Positions 12,692 through 24,659 of a stretch of DNA of 64,000 nucleotides are shown here, piece by piece. The position numbers and the translations under genes were made by a program. The number at the start of each line of letters is the position of its first letter. Position 1 is the first letter of the stretch. The notes under the pieces are model-generated. The model was not told the DNA's origin and made no database searches. It saw only the letters and a program-made list of their open reading frames with translations. Source of the DNA: Pyrrhosoma nymphula (Eukaryota > Arthropoda > Insecta > Odonata > Coenagrionidae); the NCBI GenBank assembly GCA_963573305.1, contig OY754337.1, positions 49,675,164 through 49,739,163 on the forward strand. Direction: 5' to 3'.

Positions 12692-12955
12692 GTCACTGTA
12701 TGAATTCGTACTTTGTGTATTCCAAACATTTTTATTTCCGACCATGGTTTCAAAAAATATAGTCATTATCAAGGTACAGTTCGCAGTTATTTTATAGGTA
12801 CACAACTCATATATATCGTGTAGAGTTGTGTGTATAAGAACTGCGAATGCTAGCTATGGTACCTTAATAAAGGCAATGATTGTCGAAATCATGGTCGGAA
12901 ATAAAAAAAAAGTGTGGAATATACCAAATACAAATTCATTTAGTGACCTGTAATG
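12692..12955. mobile_element. Foldback element, long imperfect palindrome
   Basis: Nearly the whole segment folds on itself: the left arm ends ...TTTCCGACCATGGTTTC...ATTATCAAGGTAC...GTTCGCAGTTAT...ACACAACTC, and the right arm is its inverse, around an AT-rich loop at about 12811-12822. The TTAATAA..GAAATCATGGTCGG stretch of the right arm and its inverse on the left match the TTGAAAA..GAAACCATGGTCGG ends of the Penelope-like element at 39.1-40.0 kb. That supports a common origin. Confidence 0.6.
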
Positions 12956-13850
12956 AATTTCCCTTTGAAGCAACCCAGTTTTCTAGTTTCTTTTTGTAAT
13001 TAAATTAATTTAATAATATGTTTGTTTGTTGAAAGCAATACATTTACTTTACTATTGAAACACAGAGATCTCATATCCATTTTCAAGACAAACCCGAGTG
13101 AAAGAGGTTTTACTAAATTCTTCTCTGAGTAGGTATTCCAATGGAACAAAGAGTCAAACACGAATTTACAGCGAGTTGAAAATTTCAACAGGTTTATTTT
13201 CTACGGAACAATTATGCCGGGAATTATGCCACTTGGGGATAAAACAGCTAAATAAATTCAAGTTAAATGGAAGCACCGTAAGACCTTTATAAGATCTGGT
13301 CTGAAAAAGTCAAGAATAATGCCCGAAGTGTCAAAACTTTATGATATCAGACGTAACTGTGATTATGTGTGAGTACAAGGTTTTTTTTAAACTATGCATG
13401 AACTATATACTCGAAAATAAAGCTAAATCAAAATGTTGCGCTAGATAGACGAGTAATTAGAAATATCAGTCTGCAGGAATATATGGTCTTCAGACATTAG
13501 GCTGTAGAGCAGCGAAACGTTAAGTTAATAAATCACTATAATATATACTTCAATCAAACAGTTCATTCATTTCATTTCAATAAGTTCACGATGAAATTCC
13601 ATTAGGTTTAAGTATCAGCCTTCACCATCGCTCAAAAAAAAACAGTATAATCCACAAAATGTTCATATTATTCTTCCACCCTCGTTTTCACTATTACGAA
13701 GTCAATTTCAACATCTCAAAAGGCGAAGAATAAGAAATACCAGGACTTGAACTAACGATTGTTATGCAAACACTTCAAACTAAGGAAAATCATAATTATA
13801 AATTCAAAAACCCGCAAACGCAAGAGTTTTCTGGTATATTTATTTCCGTA
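12956..13850. other. Non-coding AT-rich stretch
   Basis: No gene recognised. A decayed foldback-like motif (GTCTTCAGACATTAGGCTGTAGAGCAGC followed by GAAACGTTAAG, 13486-13523) may be a solitary relic of the hammerhead-like families. Confidence 0.35.
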
Positions 13851-13864
13851 GGACTCCACAACAT

Positions 13865-13965
13865 TAATAAAAACTAAGATGATGCAATTTTCCACAGATA
13901 GATCAAGATAAATCACAATTTATCTGTGGAAAATTGCACCATCTTAGTTCTTATTATGTTCATAT
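13865..13965. mobile_element. 101-bp hairpin insertion with 10-bp target duplication
   Basis: Direct repeats TCCACAACAT lie at 13855-13864 and 13966-13975. Between them, TAATAAAAACTAAGATGATG...TTTTCCACAGATA (13865-13900) is the inverse of TATCTGTGGAAAATTGCACC...TTATTATGTT (13921-13960), with about three mismatches and a 20-nt loop. The direct repeats are best read as a target-site duplication. No coding content. Confidence 0.6.
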
Positions 13966-13976
13966 TCCACAACATC

Positions 13977-15075
13977 TCGCCTGATTCCTCCCTTTTTGTC
14001 CACAAAATTAATCGTTTATCAATTTTGATGTTTCGCATTTTTTTACATTTCGATTTAGTCCGATGAAATGTGCCCAGTTTCGTCTCCGCGATTACCATAA
14101 GCTTGTTCAAAGAATTATTATTTCATACTTTATATCTCAGCTGAACAGGGTCAAAATACGAGTATTTGTCGATCAGCATTCACACCGCTATTTGACCACC
14201 GCTCTCGTAGCTGAATGCGCGACTCGACCGCCGACGGTTGAGAAATATTTGGCCAACCTAGAGGATGGCCGCAAAACACTTTCTCGCCGAAAGCTTGTAA
14301 TTTGATTAGGACGAGTTTCATAGCTGTTTCAAGGTCCTCAGACGCTGTATTAAGCAACTAGGACCTTCCAAAGAGTGAGGAGCGGTTCAATGCAAAGGAA
14401 AATATATGAGCTTGCAAGTTGGGCTACCCACAGTTAAATTTTTAACAAATTACTTTTTTCGGTTTAAGGCCGAGATTTTCCAGCGCTCTAAAAGGAATAG
14501 TTCCCGAGAAGGAGAAAGAAAGAATGGGAAAATTAACTACGCGGTAAATCACCTCACCATCCAGTAGACTTGATTAAACCAGAACTCACTAGATATAAAA
14601 TACGATAAATTATATTGTTACTCATCACGAAAGTAAATCAGAGAAGCAAATTATAAGCTCATAATCATCCTAGAGTACTAATTTGTTTTGTGGAAACCAT
14701 TCTACTCCACTATTTTGTTCCTGAGATGCGAGTGTAATCCGCAAATTCAGTCGTTTAACTTTATTTTTAAAAGCGACAATTATTTGACTTGTAAATTTTT
14801 TGTCGTTATCCTAAACTAGAAAATTACTGAGAGACTCAGTAATGTACTCATCACCAAGGACTATTCTAACGGCCGACGGGCTAATACTTTGAACATCCAC
14901 AACTTCCAAAACCTAACTTCCCCATATTTGAGCCATCCTTTTACTTTCCTGCACTATGCCTGTAAGCCAGCAGGTGCCCTATTCGGTATGACCCCGGAAT
15001 TTCCAAGCCTCGACAGTGAATTTTGAACATTTTCAAAAAAGGGCAATTCAAAAGACCAAAATCTCGAAACGACAT
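13977..15075. other. Non-coding stretch
   Basis: No recognised gene; ORFs at 13913-14110 (which overlaps the hairpin) and 14063-14357 overlap on both strands without domains. Confidence 0.4.
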
Positions 15076-15079
15076 CAAC

Positions 15080-15165
15080 AGCCCTGATGACGATGCACGA
15101 GTCTGGCATCGAAACGTCAGCCAGATCCTGACCCGGTAGAAAACCCGAGAAGAATTCCTACGCTA
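15080..15165 (+). mobile_element. Solitary hammerhead-like PLE terminal relic
   Basis: CTGATGA (15084-15090) is followed by a perfect 6-bp stem, CGATGC/GCATCG (15091-15096 and 15106-15111), with a 9-nt loop, then AAACGTCAG, then GACCCGGTAGAAAACCCGAG. The same CTGANGA, stem, AAAC-type core and GACCCGG..AAACCCGA segment recur in the other foldbacks here and in Penelope-like terminal repeats. The core is one nucleotide short of the canonical hammerhead register, since the G before AAAC is also used to close the stem. Confidence 0.55.
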
Positions 15166-16635
15166 TGTTCCGGTTTATATCGCCGTTTTCAAGATTAGCT
15201 CCAAGGTTACAGCATAGTTGCTATTTGTTTACTAACGGGAATGGATAACACACGCCGAAGCCGGACAAGAGGGTCATTCCATGTTAAACGATCCAATGAA
15301 AAGTAAATTGGTTGCATGACAATTTTCGAAAAAAAATCAATTTATTGGCAGTTGATTTCGACGATTTTAGAAGTTTATCCCTCCTTGCTTCCTCGCGACA
15401 TCCATTTTTCCAACATGGCGCATGCGAATTTCAGAGACTTTTGATGTTTACTCTATCCTGAATATCTCAAGAACTAATAATACCATAGGACAGATACTGA
15501 TGTCATACCATTTTAAATATAATGTAAACCATTTACCTTATTATTAAAAATCCTTTTACAGTCCTTTATTGTTGAAATTGAACAAGTCAACATTTTTTCC
15601 TGCAAAAAAGAAACAATTTCCACTCGAGAAAAGTGAGCGAAGGACTAAAGTCTCACATTTGAGCCCTTCTATATTTTAAGTAATAAAGTAGAATGTTCAT
15701 AGATAGCTTTACTCGTGCGGCACTAAACCTTATCCTCTTAAATGCAGACAGAAATGGCTTCGCGCTAAAACAAGCCATTTCTGGACTTCATTTCTTCCGA
15801 TGGGGCAGCTATTGTAAATATTTGGCTTATAGAATTTAAAGATACGTAACGACATTCCAGAAATAAATTCACACAGCTCGTGAGATTTCTTTAAGAATTT
15901 GCCTAAAGAAAAATTACAAACCGAGCTTAGATCGGCATCTAGATATAAACATCAACATATGCTGAAACCACGATGGTTAATGCATCTTTCGCTCGATAAA
16001 TCAAGTTTTAGTCCGTCTAGAGCAAGGCACATCACCAACTCGAAATCGAACGGATTCTGGTTCTTTCCTAGGGACCCGATGAGGCCGCAATTGAGGAAAC
16101 TCTGGATGACCACCATATTTCTCCGGGCAACAATGGGTGATCCAGCCTCACAAAGTCGTGACGCGTATCTTAGGGCAGTTATGCCGGTTACTAACGTGAT
16201 GACGCGCCTGACCTTTCGACCTCACACAAAACGACCCCCGTGTTATTTGTTACAGGCGGCCATATCTCTTTCCCCTCCCCTATAGGTCGAGAGAATCCCT
16301 CTCGCTAACAGCTGTTAGCGAGGAGGCGTGAGGTAACCACACTGTGTAGACCGGCTCACACACCTAACAACTTGAATATTCCCGAGAGTAATTTGGGCCG
16401 CTCCGCTGCTTCAAGGTCCAGAGGTGTTTATAGTGGAACGTCTCGGCGAAGGAGATCCGCTATCACAGCCTCGAACAGGCACCTTGAAACGGAAAATTAT
16501 ACATACTTGGTGGGCACGAGAGTATATCGCGGGGGTCATGGTTAATGCCACATACCAGTTCCTTACCTTTTCCCCTTCCAAAGAACTCAACCACATAGTC
16601 CCTAGGTTATAATAATAATTTTAAAAAAATATTTA
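15166..16635. other. No recognised gene
   Basis: A moderately GC-rich patch at 16050-16330 contains a 128-codon frame (15899-16285, +) with no motif. Its clustering of CpG could mark an old transposon or regulatory region, but nothing more can be supported. Confidence 0.35.
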
Positions 16636-16639
16636 TCCT

Positions 16640-16862
16640 AGGATCTTAACTCAGGGTAGAGCGCTTGGCTACTGATCGAAGGGTCCTGGGTTCAAATTTA
16701 GGTGAAGCCTTTGGACGTCCCCGAACAAAAAAAAATCCTCGGGAGTGCGAGGTGGCCCCGGGAAAGGAACTGGCCCCGCTACCCTCCCACTACCATGAAT
16801 GTGTGAAATACACACGCCTGTTGCTTAATCCGGGGTAAGTTCTACCCTCAACCATCCAAACC
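16640..16862 (+). repeat. tRNA-derived SINE
   Basis: The A-box-like TTAACTCAGGGTAGAGCGC (16646-16664) and B-box-like GGGTCCTGGGTTCAAATTT (16681-16699) have normal tRNA spacing. They are followed by an unrelated body containing GTGCGAGGTGGCCCCGGG and AATACACACGCC. This is the head-and-body plan of a polymerase III SINE. The acceptor stem does not close, so it is not a tRNA gene. The following 400 bp are AT-rich without features. Confidence 0.65.
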
Positions 16863-17269
16863 AACCTTCGCGTTGTTTCACTGAATGAGTGAGATCTTAT
16901 CTCCTAAGGGACATGAATGTACATAATTTACATGAAATTCGTTTCGTTCTCACACAAAAAATAGACAAATATAGCAAGGATTACAACAAATTAGCTATAA
17001 TCCGATAAATAGACAACATACAAGTTGAAACATTCACCTAATTTCGACAGTATCTTAATAATATAAAGGATATGTATCCTAAGCATGCCAATTTCTTCAA
17101 TTTTAACAATTATTCATAAAATGCAGTATAAAATCAAATACAACCTAATTATGATTTTATGCAACTTTTACTGCGTAATGTAACATTTCTAAAACATTCA
17201 ATCTCTAGTTGTGTATCTCAACAGTAATTTTCTAAAAATATCATTTATAAAAATATGATAAAAAGCTTT

Positions 17270-17770
17270 ATGGGACAAAGAGAGCGAGGCTGGTCATAGA
17301 AGTAGTAGCGAACAAATAAATTGCAGAGAAAGAAAGGGCAGGTAAAATTATGAAATTGCATGCATAGTACCTTGGAGGAAAATGGGCATATTAGCAAAGA
17401 TATTGAAAGGAGAATTGCGCCTGCGAAGGTGACGACGCTCAGCATTAGGAGGGAGCAGACGGAAACTTAGTGTAAGAATGTAGCAAAGAAAAGGTTAGCG
17501 AAGAGTATTATCTGGCGTGTAGCATTGTATAGTGCAGAAACGTGGACTCATTGAAAACAGGAAGAGAATAGACAAAAGAGTTTGAGATTTGGGCGTGGAA
17601 GATAATGTAGGATGTGTAGTGTACGGAAAGGAAGGCGAACAAGAAAATCCTTGGTGTGGTGGGTGAGGAGAGGAAATTATAATAAGTCAAATAGTTGGTT
17701 AGAACAGATAATGAGAGGTGAAGAGATGCTGAAGGCCGTGAAAGAGGGTAGGACGTTAACCGATAGATTA
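17270..17770 (+). mobile_element. LINE-B (RTE-like) reverse-transcriptase remnant
   Basis: Translation around 17515-17556 gives RVALYSAETWTH, the ALYGxETWTL signature that ends the reverse-transcriptase domain in RTE/L2-type LINEs. GGTGGGTGAGGAGAGGAAATT (17658-17678) corresponds to the downstream V/IGEERKx segment seen more clearly in the copies at 59.7 and 63.1 kb. Multiple stops and frameshifts make it a dead copy. Confidence 0.6.
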
Positions 17771-19105
17771 TTTTAAAAAATTACCGATTTACATTTTTCT
17801 AATATTAGGTGGTATTTTCGAAAAATTGCACGATTTCACAAGAAATTATTTCCGAGCGTTACAGTACGGTGGCTTATTGTATATTAAACCTGTTGCCCTC
17901 GGAGGTTACGTAGTAGCATATGGTCATTTTTCCAGCACTTTTCCATAGTATAATCTATCGACTTCCTTTGCCATTATAGAGATATGTCCATAAATATAGC
18001 CATTTCGTTTCATCCTAACATTTAACAACTCTATCTACACAGTACTCTGCAAACCTTCTCAAAGGTGTGAGGCAAGGATTAAATGTTTAGCCAATACATG
18101 CACTACGTAGCGTGTCATTGAATTTTCAGGAACCCTATGATGAAGGAAAGTGAGGTTTATTAATGAATCAAGCACATGAATTATGCTAAATTCCTGTTCC
18201 AATTTTAATGACTAAACGAAGTGTGATACATATGAGATATAAATGAAACTCCAAACATAGGATATGCTCAGAAGGTGCTTTTCCAGAGAAATCTCAAGTT
18301 GCATGACTGCCCGTGACATAATTATAGGTTTAAAAAAGTTAATGAGAAAGTTTCCTTTTGCCTTCCTCGACTTTTTTCACCTGGAAAAACCTCTTGGATA
18401 CCATCACTACACATATCTCCAGTGAAATAAATGCTCGACCAAGAAATCGAGTGAGAGAATTTCACAAGCCGTAGGTCAAACGGTTTAGGGATTAGTAAGA
18501 TGTGAGCCCTATCATAGCATATCTCACCACCATACGGATAGAAAATTGTTGCTGGTCCCACATCTTATAAGTTTGAATCTTTGGGAAGGAAAATGGCATC
18601 TGAACTTATGTAGAACTCGCCGAAAATTCGTGAAACTCGCAAAACTATCGGGTCAAATAGCGGTGCTTGACGTTTTCTCCTATTTGAGTTCCTCCCTACA
18701 AGCTTGTCTAGGTGTCACTATCTAGTATTAGAAAGCACATCCTACTATTCAGAAATGTACCCAAGATTGACCTATATTTTGCAAAGGAAGAACACAAAAT
18801 GATTAGTGGCTAGAAAAATGATGGAAATGCAAAAGAGTTGGTCGGATATATGTTAATATAACAACAAGTTTTCTTTAAAAAAAAAACGAATTAAAGACGC
18901 AAAATCCTTGCAGTGAGAGCAAATCATGCCTTATAAAGTTAATGATGAGTTATGTCTTCTAATGGATTTGGCTAATATGAAATGGCGTGTCTCACAATCA
19001 GTAGAATAATGCTCCGTCGTCAGTATTGCAGGATAACTATCCTCCGCATTTTCCTATATTCCTCACCAGTGTCTACTGAGAATGTAGAGAAATGAAAAAT
19101 GAAAT
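17771..19105. other. Non-coding AT-rich stretch
   Basis: No recognisable gene or repeat. The minus frame at 18322-18561 has no domain. Confidence 0.4.
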
Positions 19106-19109
19106 GTGG

Positions 19110-19330
19110 AATTTAATGTGAAAGAATGTAGAAATAAGAATGTGGAATGGATGCTCTGGTAATGGATATGTATGAAAGAAGCGTGCTTCGTTGGTTTGGC
19201 TTTGTGGAGAGAATGGATGACGATAGAATAACGAAGAAGATTTATGAAAGAGAAGAGAAATGTGTGATTGACCGATAAACCCATGGGTGAATGTGGTGGA
19301 AGAGACTCTGAAAGGTCACTAAACAGTCAG
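19110..19330 (+). mobile_element. LINE-A C-terminal remnant, plus-strand copy
   Basis: The frame near 19168-19250 reads YERSVLRWFGFVERMDDDR then ITKKIYER, the RxxLRWFGHVxRMxDxRITKQIYE region found downstream of the reverse transcriptase in many arthropod LINEs. WVNVVEETL follows near 19286-19312. Stops between the blocks show it is defunct. It is one of at least five copies in the window. Confidence 0.65.
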
Positions 19331-19479
19331 TAAACTTAAAGGATGAATCGACTGTCGACTGGGAAATCGTGAAAAATAAATTCCTTAGACTAACCATACA
19401 TACTCATCATGCCATTCGGAGTAACCTCAGCCAAAGAAATTAGTTATTTCAATTAGTCTCAAAAAAATGGCCCTCTTCT

Positions 19480-19860
19480 CATAATATCACCCTGTAATGT
19501 CCTGTCTTTTCCTACCTCCTTCGCTTCTGTTACAGTCATGTACTGATTCAAACACATACTCCCATTCTCTGCACTCCTAATATTCCTCCTCTTTAGAGTC
19601 TCTTCCACAACATTCACTCATGAAGAATAATCTGATTTTTTCCCGGGGTTTGATGTTAGTTAAGTCTATTCGGGTTCTCCACCGGGTCACACTTCACATT
19701 TCTGCCGACTTTTCGATGTACCAGTCGTCGGTAGACAGGCAGTTTGACCCGTTGGAGAACCCGAATAGACTTCGCATTCACCCATAACTTTCTTGGACTA
19801 CCCCTTTCTCTCACATCATTAACTCTTCTATCAAAAATCTGTTTCACTATTCGAATCTGA
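19480..19860 (-). mobile_element. LINE-A C-terminal remnant, interrupted by a hairpin insertion
   Basis: On the minus strand KQIFDRRVNDVRERGSPRKL and WVN (19842 down to about 19776) continue, after removing the insertion at 19618-19774, into VVEETLKRRNIRSAENGSM (about 19612 down to 19555). The two halves match the continuous WVNVVEETL seen in the neighbouring plus copy. The LINE is therefore interrupted rather than ending here. This copy lies head to head with the one at 19110-19330. Confidence 0.65.
19618..19774. mobile_element. 157-bp foldback inserted in LINE-A with 7-bp target duplication
   Basis: CATTCAC occurs at both borders (19611-19617 and 19775-19781), and the flanks join to restore the LINE-A reading frame. 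The arms AAGTCTATTCGGGTTCTCCA (19660-19679) and TGGAGAACCCGAATAGACTT (19753-19772) are inverted repeats extended by GGGTCA/TGACCC. The loop holds TGCCGACTTTTCGATGTACC and CAGTCGTCGG, a relative of the motif at 15084. About 40 bp at the left (19618-19659) are outside the hairpin. Confidence 0.7.
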
Positions 19861-19861
19861 G

Positions 19862-21448
19862 TTATTCATTAGAATAATATAATAGACTTGTTAAAAATCT
19901 CCACTGCAAGATTAGTGGAACATTCACAAGCCGCGCTCGAAATCTTGGAATTGATCGCTTGTGACTCATCGCCAGATCATTGGTGATTCCTCGCACTACA
20001 CGTATTCTCCAGCGTATTGACTTTTTAATGCCTTCCCGTCTTGACGCCGTGCCCATGTACGGCATCCGCGGGTAAATGAAAAAAAAACTCGAATGTGAGA
20101 CATTACTTCGCCCACACACAAAATAGCACAACTGCTGTCGAGATGACCGAGCCGAGTTAGAAATGCCGTTATATATGACTTGCAAAAAGGTTTTTAGGAA
20201 TTCCCCACCGAAACTGGAACGAGCTACAATAAATTTAAAATGTATTGTAAATGTTTTCTTACTCTTTCAGATGCCAAGGAAGAGGATAAAAAAATAACAA
20301 TCGAACACAATACGAGATAGCTCTGATTACTCATTAGACTTGAGATTCTCATCTTTACGTATATTACTTTCGGAAGTGTCCGTCTTCCCCCTCTTTATCT
20401 CAAGATTTTTTTATGCGAGATACATAACTGCGCAGTTTGATGCACAGAAATAGCGATAACGCGGGCACGAAGTCAGAGCCGAGAGTATTTTCCTGTCTTT
20501 CGTTCATGCATTCGCGCAGTCATTATAGCAAGTTCCCGCTTTGCACAACGCAATTTTCACTGAACATCCATCCATGTACCAGACTGCACAGCAAAGTGCC
20601 TAGTATAAAATGGCCTTCAGAAACGGTTTGATAAAGAAGTATTCCGTAAACTGTGTAGGACTTCTGCAAGATGGAAAGTCCCAGAAAAACTGTTTCCATT
20701 TTTTTTTAATTTCGGCTTCGAAATAAGGTGACTAAAATACTTTTCCATAGGGAAACACGGGATTTTCCATGTGTTGCAAAATGCAATGCTTTGTTCTTCG
20801 ATTCATTTAAATGCATTAATTCGAACCGATTTCTTTCACAATTGCTTTAATCTACTGCAAAATCTCTAATCCTGCCTATCCTTAAGATTTTCTGGCGTCG
20901 TGCGGTGGAGTAGGTATCCCCTAAAGATTTTAAAAGGTTCGAAATTCAACGCGTAATTTGTAGTATTTACAACTCTTCCCACAGCAACTACTGTCACTTT
21001 TTCATCCGATTCAGTATTACTAAATTAAATATCAGATAAAATGAATTAATAACGTTATTCATTTCTTTATTTTGTATACTGTTGAGGCAATCTGAACTTT
21101 GTTCATAAAAAATATAAATATTTTAGGATATTTGTTCAGCTAAGGCAAACATCGCTTAAGTTATTATAATTTGGCTTAGTTATGATAAAATAACGACATG
21201 ATATTCAAAGAAAGGTGGCCATCACACGTCACACGCTTGTGCCATTCTTTCCATCCCTGATATAGTCCATTTCGATGCGGATAATTGATTTTTTCCATTC
21301 ATTGGCCATCGGCCATCAATAAACACTGAGATCGTCAGTTACTCACTCGTGACTGGAGGGCCATAACCGATTGTTTCCAGGGTAATCATCGACTTGTTGA
21401 TTTACCAAGCATGGAGCGGATAAAGAAATCATCGATGAAAAGACAGCG
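19862..21448. other. Non-coding stretch
   Basis: No gene recognised. The 107-codon minus frame (19862-20185) and 64-codon plus frame (20437-20631) lack domain or splice support. Confidence 0.4.
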
Positions 21449-21450
21449 TT

Positions 21451-22136
21451 AACAAGTCCACAACACGCATCATCGCTGTATTTAGTCTCGAGATGTAGCA
21501 ATTGCATCACATTTCTTAAAAAAACCTAAATCTTGCCCCCGAGAAGGAAGCATTCTTGAAAGACATTTTGTAAGTTTTATTTGAACGACGATAAAACATT
21601 AATTAAGGTTTAATGCCTCTTATTCCAATTTTTGCTCCTTTAATGACTCCTGCCACCTGGCCAATGGCCCATCAACTGGAAATTTATTTTTCAATAAATA
21701 ACTTATCAAAAACCTGTGGCAACAGATGACAGAAAATTGTTCCATTGATGAGGAATAAAGGGAAAAACAAAACTTTAATGGAGAAACTGACATAAGAAGA
21801 TATAGAATATTTCAAATTATTACGACGACAACATCTTGAAATGTCCCGCACTTGTCACCGATGAGGAAAGAGCAAAGGATCATTTCAATTTCCTTGAGAT
21901 CTTCCGCATAGCAGTGACTAATTTGATGTTAGGTTATACATAAACAACAGACGGGAAAAGACGTTAAAAAAGAACATCGGGGGGCGCCCGTTTGTGTGAC
22001 GATGAACACGTATACATGCACTGAGATGCCCAGTAAATGGAAACAATGGGTTCCGGACCGAGTAAACACGAGGCTGGTACCATTTCCTGGAGTTTATTCG
22101 TGCCGTGAGAACTTAAAAACTCTGGTTTTAGTTCGC
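21451..22136 (+). repeat. Dispersed duplication, copy A
   Basis: About 690 bp are clearly homologous to 26224-26911 in the same orientation, starting at AACAAGTCCAC and ending at TTTTAGTTCGC. The first 500 bp are diverged by substitutions and small indels. The last ~175 bp (21958-22133, including GGGGGGCGCCCGTTTGTGTG) are almost identical to copy B. A short frame within it (MNTYTCTEMPSKWKQW...) is conserved in B but is too short to call a gene. Likely a non-autonomous transposon; no terminal repeats identified. Confidence 0.7.
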
Positions 22137-22460
22137 AGGAGAAGTCCCATACCGGTTTTTCTCTCGCCTAGAAAGCGCACGTTTAAACGACGTGCCTACA
22201 CGTTGGTCGTGGTTCAGATTGGATAATAAACCAAGCGGTTTGTTTCAATAATGCGAGACTAAAGCACATTGTGAATACGAGGTCAAATCGGCTGCTCTAT
22301 AGGTATGCTATTTTATGTAATGATTGTAGCGCGAATCCACCACATTGTTTGCCAGTTTCTTTGGCAGACTGAAGTGATTGCCGTGTGCTCAAGTGAATTT
22401 TGACGAGTTGTTACGTTTGGAAGTGATTAAAAAAATGAGTTAATTGCTCTAATACAAGAT

Positions 22461-22721
22461 GGTTTACACAGGCAAGTTTATTGCACAAGGTACTTGCAGC
22501 AAGCGAATTTCGACGTAAACTCCAGGTGTATATGATTCCGTGGGACTGCTTGCAGCACTTTTCAAAGTATCAGCAAGTCGCTTGCAGAAGCATATTGTTG
22601 CCATAGTACATACATAACCAATTTTTTTCCAACTCGTGAAAACTTTTTCATAACAGTAAATCCCTCCTCAAGCTCTTGCAGAAGAAACCTGCAGAAGTAA
22701 CTAATCAGTGTAAGTCCACCC
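22461..22721. mobile_element. MITE-M, copy 1
   Basis: Ends GGTTTACACAGGCAAGTTTA... and ...CAGTGTAAGTCCACCC are inverted relatives, with the internal motif GCAAGTCGCTTGCAGAAGC. Same family as copies at 29766, 30883, 31884 and 62812. Consensus terminus is GGTGGGTTTACACTGGCAAG; interior is non-coding and itself semi-palindromic. Confidence 0.7.
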
Positions 22722-22915
22722 TTAGGCCGAACTTAAAGCTAAATCTACGGGAAAGAAAAGGAGGTAAATGCGATTTAAAAAGAAAACTAGAAAATCTGAA
22801 AACCTAGCAGGTTTTAAGAACAGAGCTTACTTTTCTGGTGACTGGAGCGATTTTTGTCTACGTACATAGATTTACTTTGCATAGGTAAATGTTATTATTA
22901 GTGATTATATATTGA

Positions 22916-22947
22916 CTAGTAGGGGGTTCCCGCTGAATTTCAACGGT
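22916..22947 (-). mobile_element. Helitron-like 3' terminus
   Basis: On the minus strand CCGTTGAAATTCAGCGGGAA is followed by CCCCCTACTAG then T: an imperfect hairpin (CCGTTGAA/TTCAGCGG) 8-10 nt before a CTAG end and a T flank, as canonical Helitrons have. The hairpin is the same type as at 9270-9290. The element would extend to the right, but its TC end was not found. Confidence 0.45.
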
Positions 22948-22949
22948 AA

Positions 22950-24565
22950 GAAAAAAATTGAAAAGTATAGGATTGAAGGAATCCTTTCAATGTGACATTT
23001 TAAATTCAATCATGCAATCACACTTGCCTTGTTTTTACAATGTTTATCATAATCTCGTTTTTTTATTATTCCATCCATAGTTACATCCATATAATTAGTT
23101 TTCAGAATCTTACTATTCATACGAATTTAAAATATTAACCGACAGTAAACATTTACGTCGCATCTACAAACTTTTGCTTGTTATAACAATAGCTCCAACG
23201 CTTATAAACTACTAAACAACGCTAAATTAAACGACTAAATTCATTATCATAATTTACATTTTCTCTACCTCTTTATTAAATATTTATAATTGATTTAGAT
23301 GTTAGTAGTAATTTATTTATTCCTAAGTTAATTCAGAGTAAATGGAAATATACGGAATCTCGACTTCAGCAGTCACCATTATGGGGAAGCTTAATCAAAA
23401 AACACTAAAATTTGCTACAAATTGATACATTTTGTTACACTTTTCCCGATTTCGACGAAAAAACAATATTTGTTATAAATATAAGAATTTGTCTTTAATT
23501 TTCTTTCCATTGGTACTTCACCGAATTTCGTACGACCATTATTTCTAATTAAATTTTGTAAAAGAAAAAAGGTCTGCAACGAAACGAAAAATCAGTTTCA
23601 AGTGTTTCTTAAGGTAGTAGACTATATTAATTAATAAAATGGAAAAAAGTTGCATTTTACTGACTTGGTTTTTTTGGTAATTTTAGCTATTTTAACACGT
23701 AACCTAATGGCGAATAAGATACATTTCGCAATAATTCGATTAAATATTCAAATATTTTCTTCTAAACGCAGACTTGCATATTTCTTATTGTACAATTGTT
23801 AATTACAAATATCAGAGTGTCACACCGAGTCTATTATTCGAAAACCACATATTTCAATATAATTTCGTCAAAATTTCGAATACCGCGCCGAAAACTCTAG
23901 TCGTAACATGGTTTAATTGAAGCAAAAATGTAAATTATAAGTCTCTTATCGTTTACATTACTGTCCGCATGGTGAGTTCCAAAGCATAAAAAGATGCACT
24001 TCAATGAAATGTGGCCCCAGTAATTTTACTACTCACTTCACGAATTATGTGCACTCAATGACACGATTACCGCTCTTTGACTATCTTAATAGTAACGCAC
24101 CTATGCAATCTCCAAAGCATATATATTTTTTCCTTTTTCAGCTTTCCCATTATTATTGAGTTCATAATTTTTCGATTAGGCTCAAAAACATCATAATGAG
24201 ACATGATGCTCACTTTCAACATTACTTTCAAGAATTATTTTCTCTTCAAAAAAGCCCTTTCTCTCACCGTTCTGCACAATTTAACTGTCGACTGGCAGGG
24301 ATAAATAAATTAGTGATAATAATATGGTGGATTACGAAAAAAAAATAATGAAAACGATCTTCGCTTTTCGCCCCTCTCAGCGTACTCTGTGACATTAGTG
24401 CCTCAGGAAAGAGTACATCTACATTACTCACTATACACGGCAAACCGAATATCTTATTGACTCTGGGGAATTGTTTTCATCCCCAACTAAGGAAGAGCAG
24501 ATCTCGAGTTTTCTCCTTCCGCTCCGGATTCCTGAAATATTTTCCAAGAATCCAAAAACAAAATG
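22950..24565. other. AT-rich non-coding stretch
   Basis: No gene recognised. A segment at about 23940-24010 (GGTGAGTTCCAAAGCAT and flanks) is an inverted, diverged relative of 27385-27452, indicating a shared small repeat. Confidence 0.4.
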
Positions 24566-24650
24566 AACACAAATTTGTGTCCGACGCAAGATTCGAACCC
24601 TCGACACTCGCGACGTCAGGCCAGGAGGAGGGAGAGGACAGACATCTGTT
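24566..24650 (-). repeat. Possible tRNA-derived SINE fragment
   Basis: On the minus strand GAGGGTTCGAATCTTGC (about 24586-24602) is a good polymerase III B box, and GTGTCCGACGCAAG follows on the opposite strand. No convincing A box is visible, so only a fragment is proposed. Confidence 0.3.
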
Positions 24651-24659
24651 GTATGTGAA

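Noticed and set aside
16640..16710. Possible functional tRNA gene
   Set aside because: A and B boxes are present but acceptor and anticodon stems do not close and a SINE body follows.
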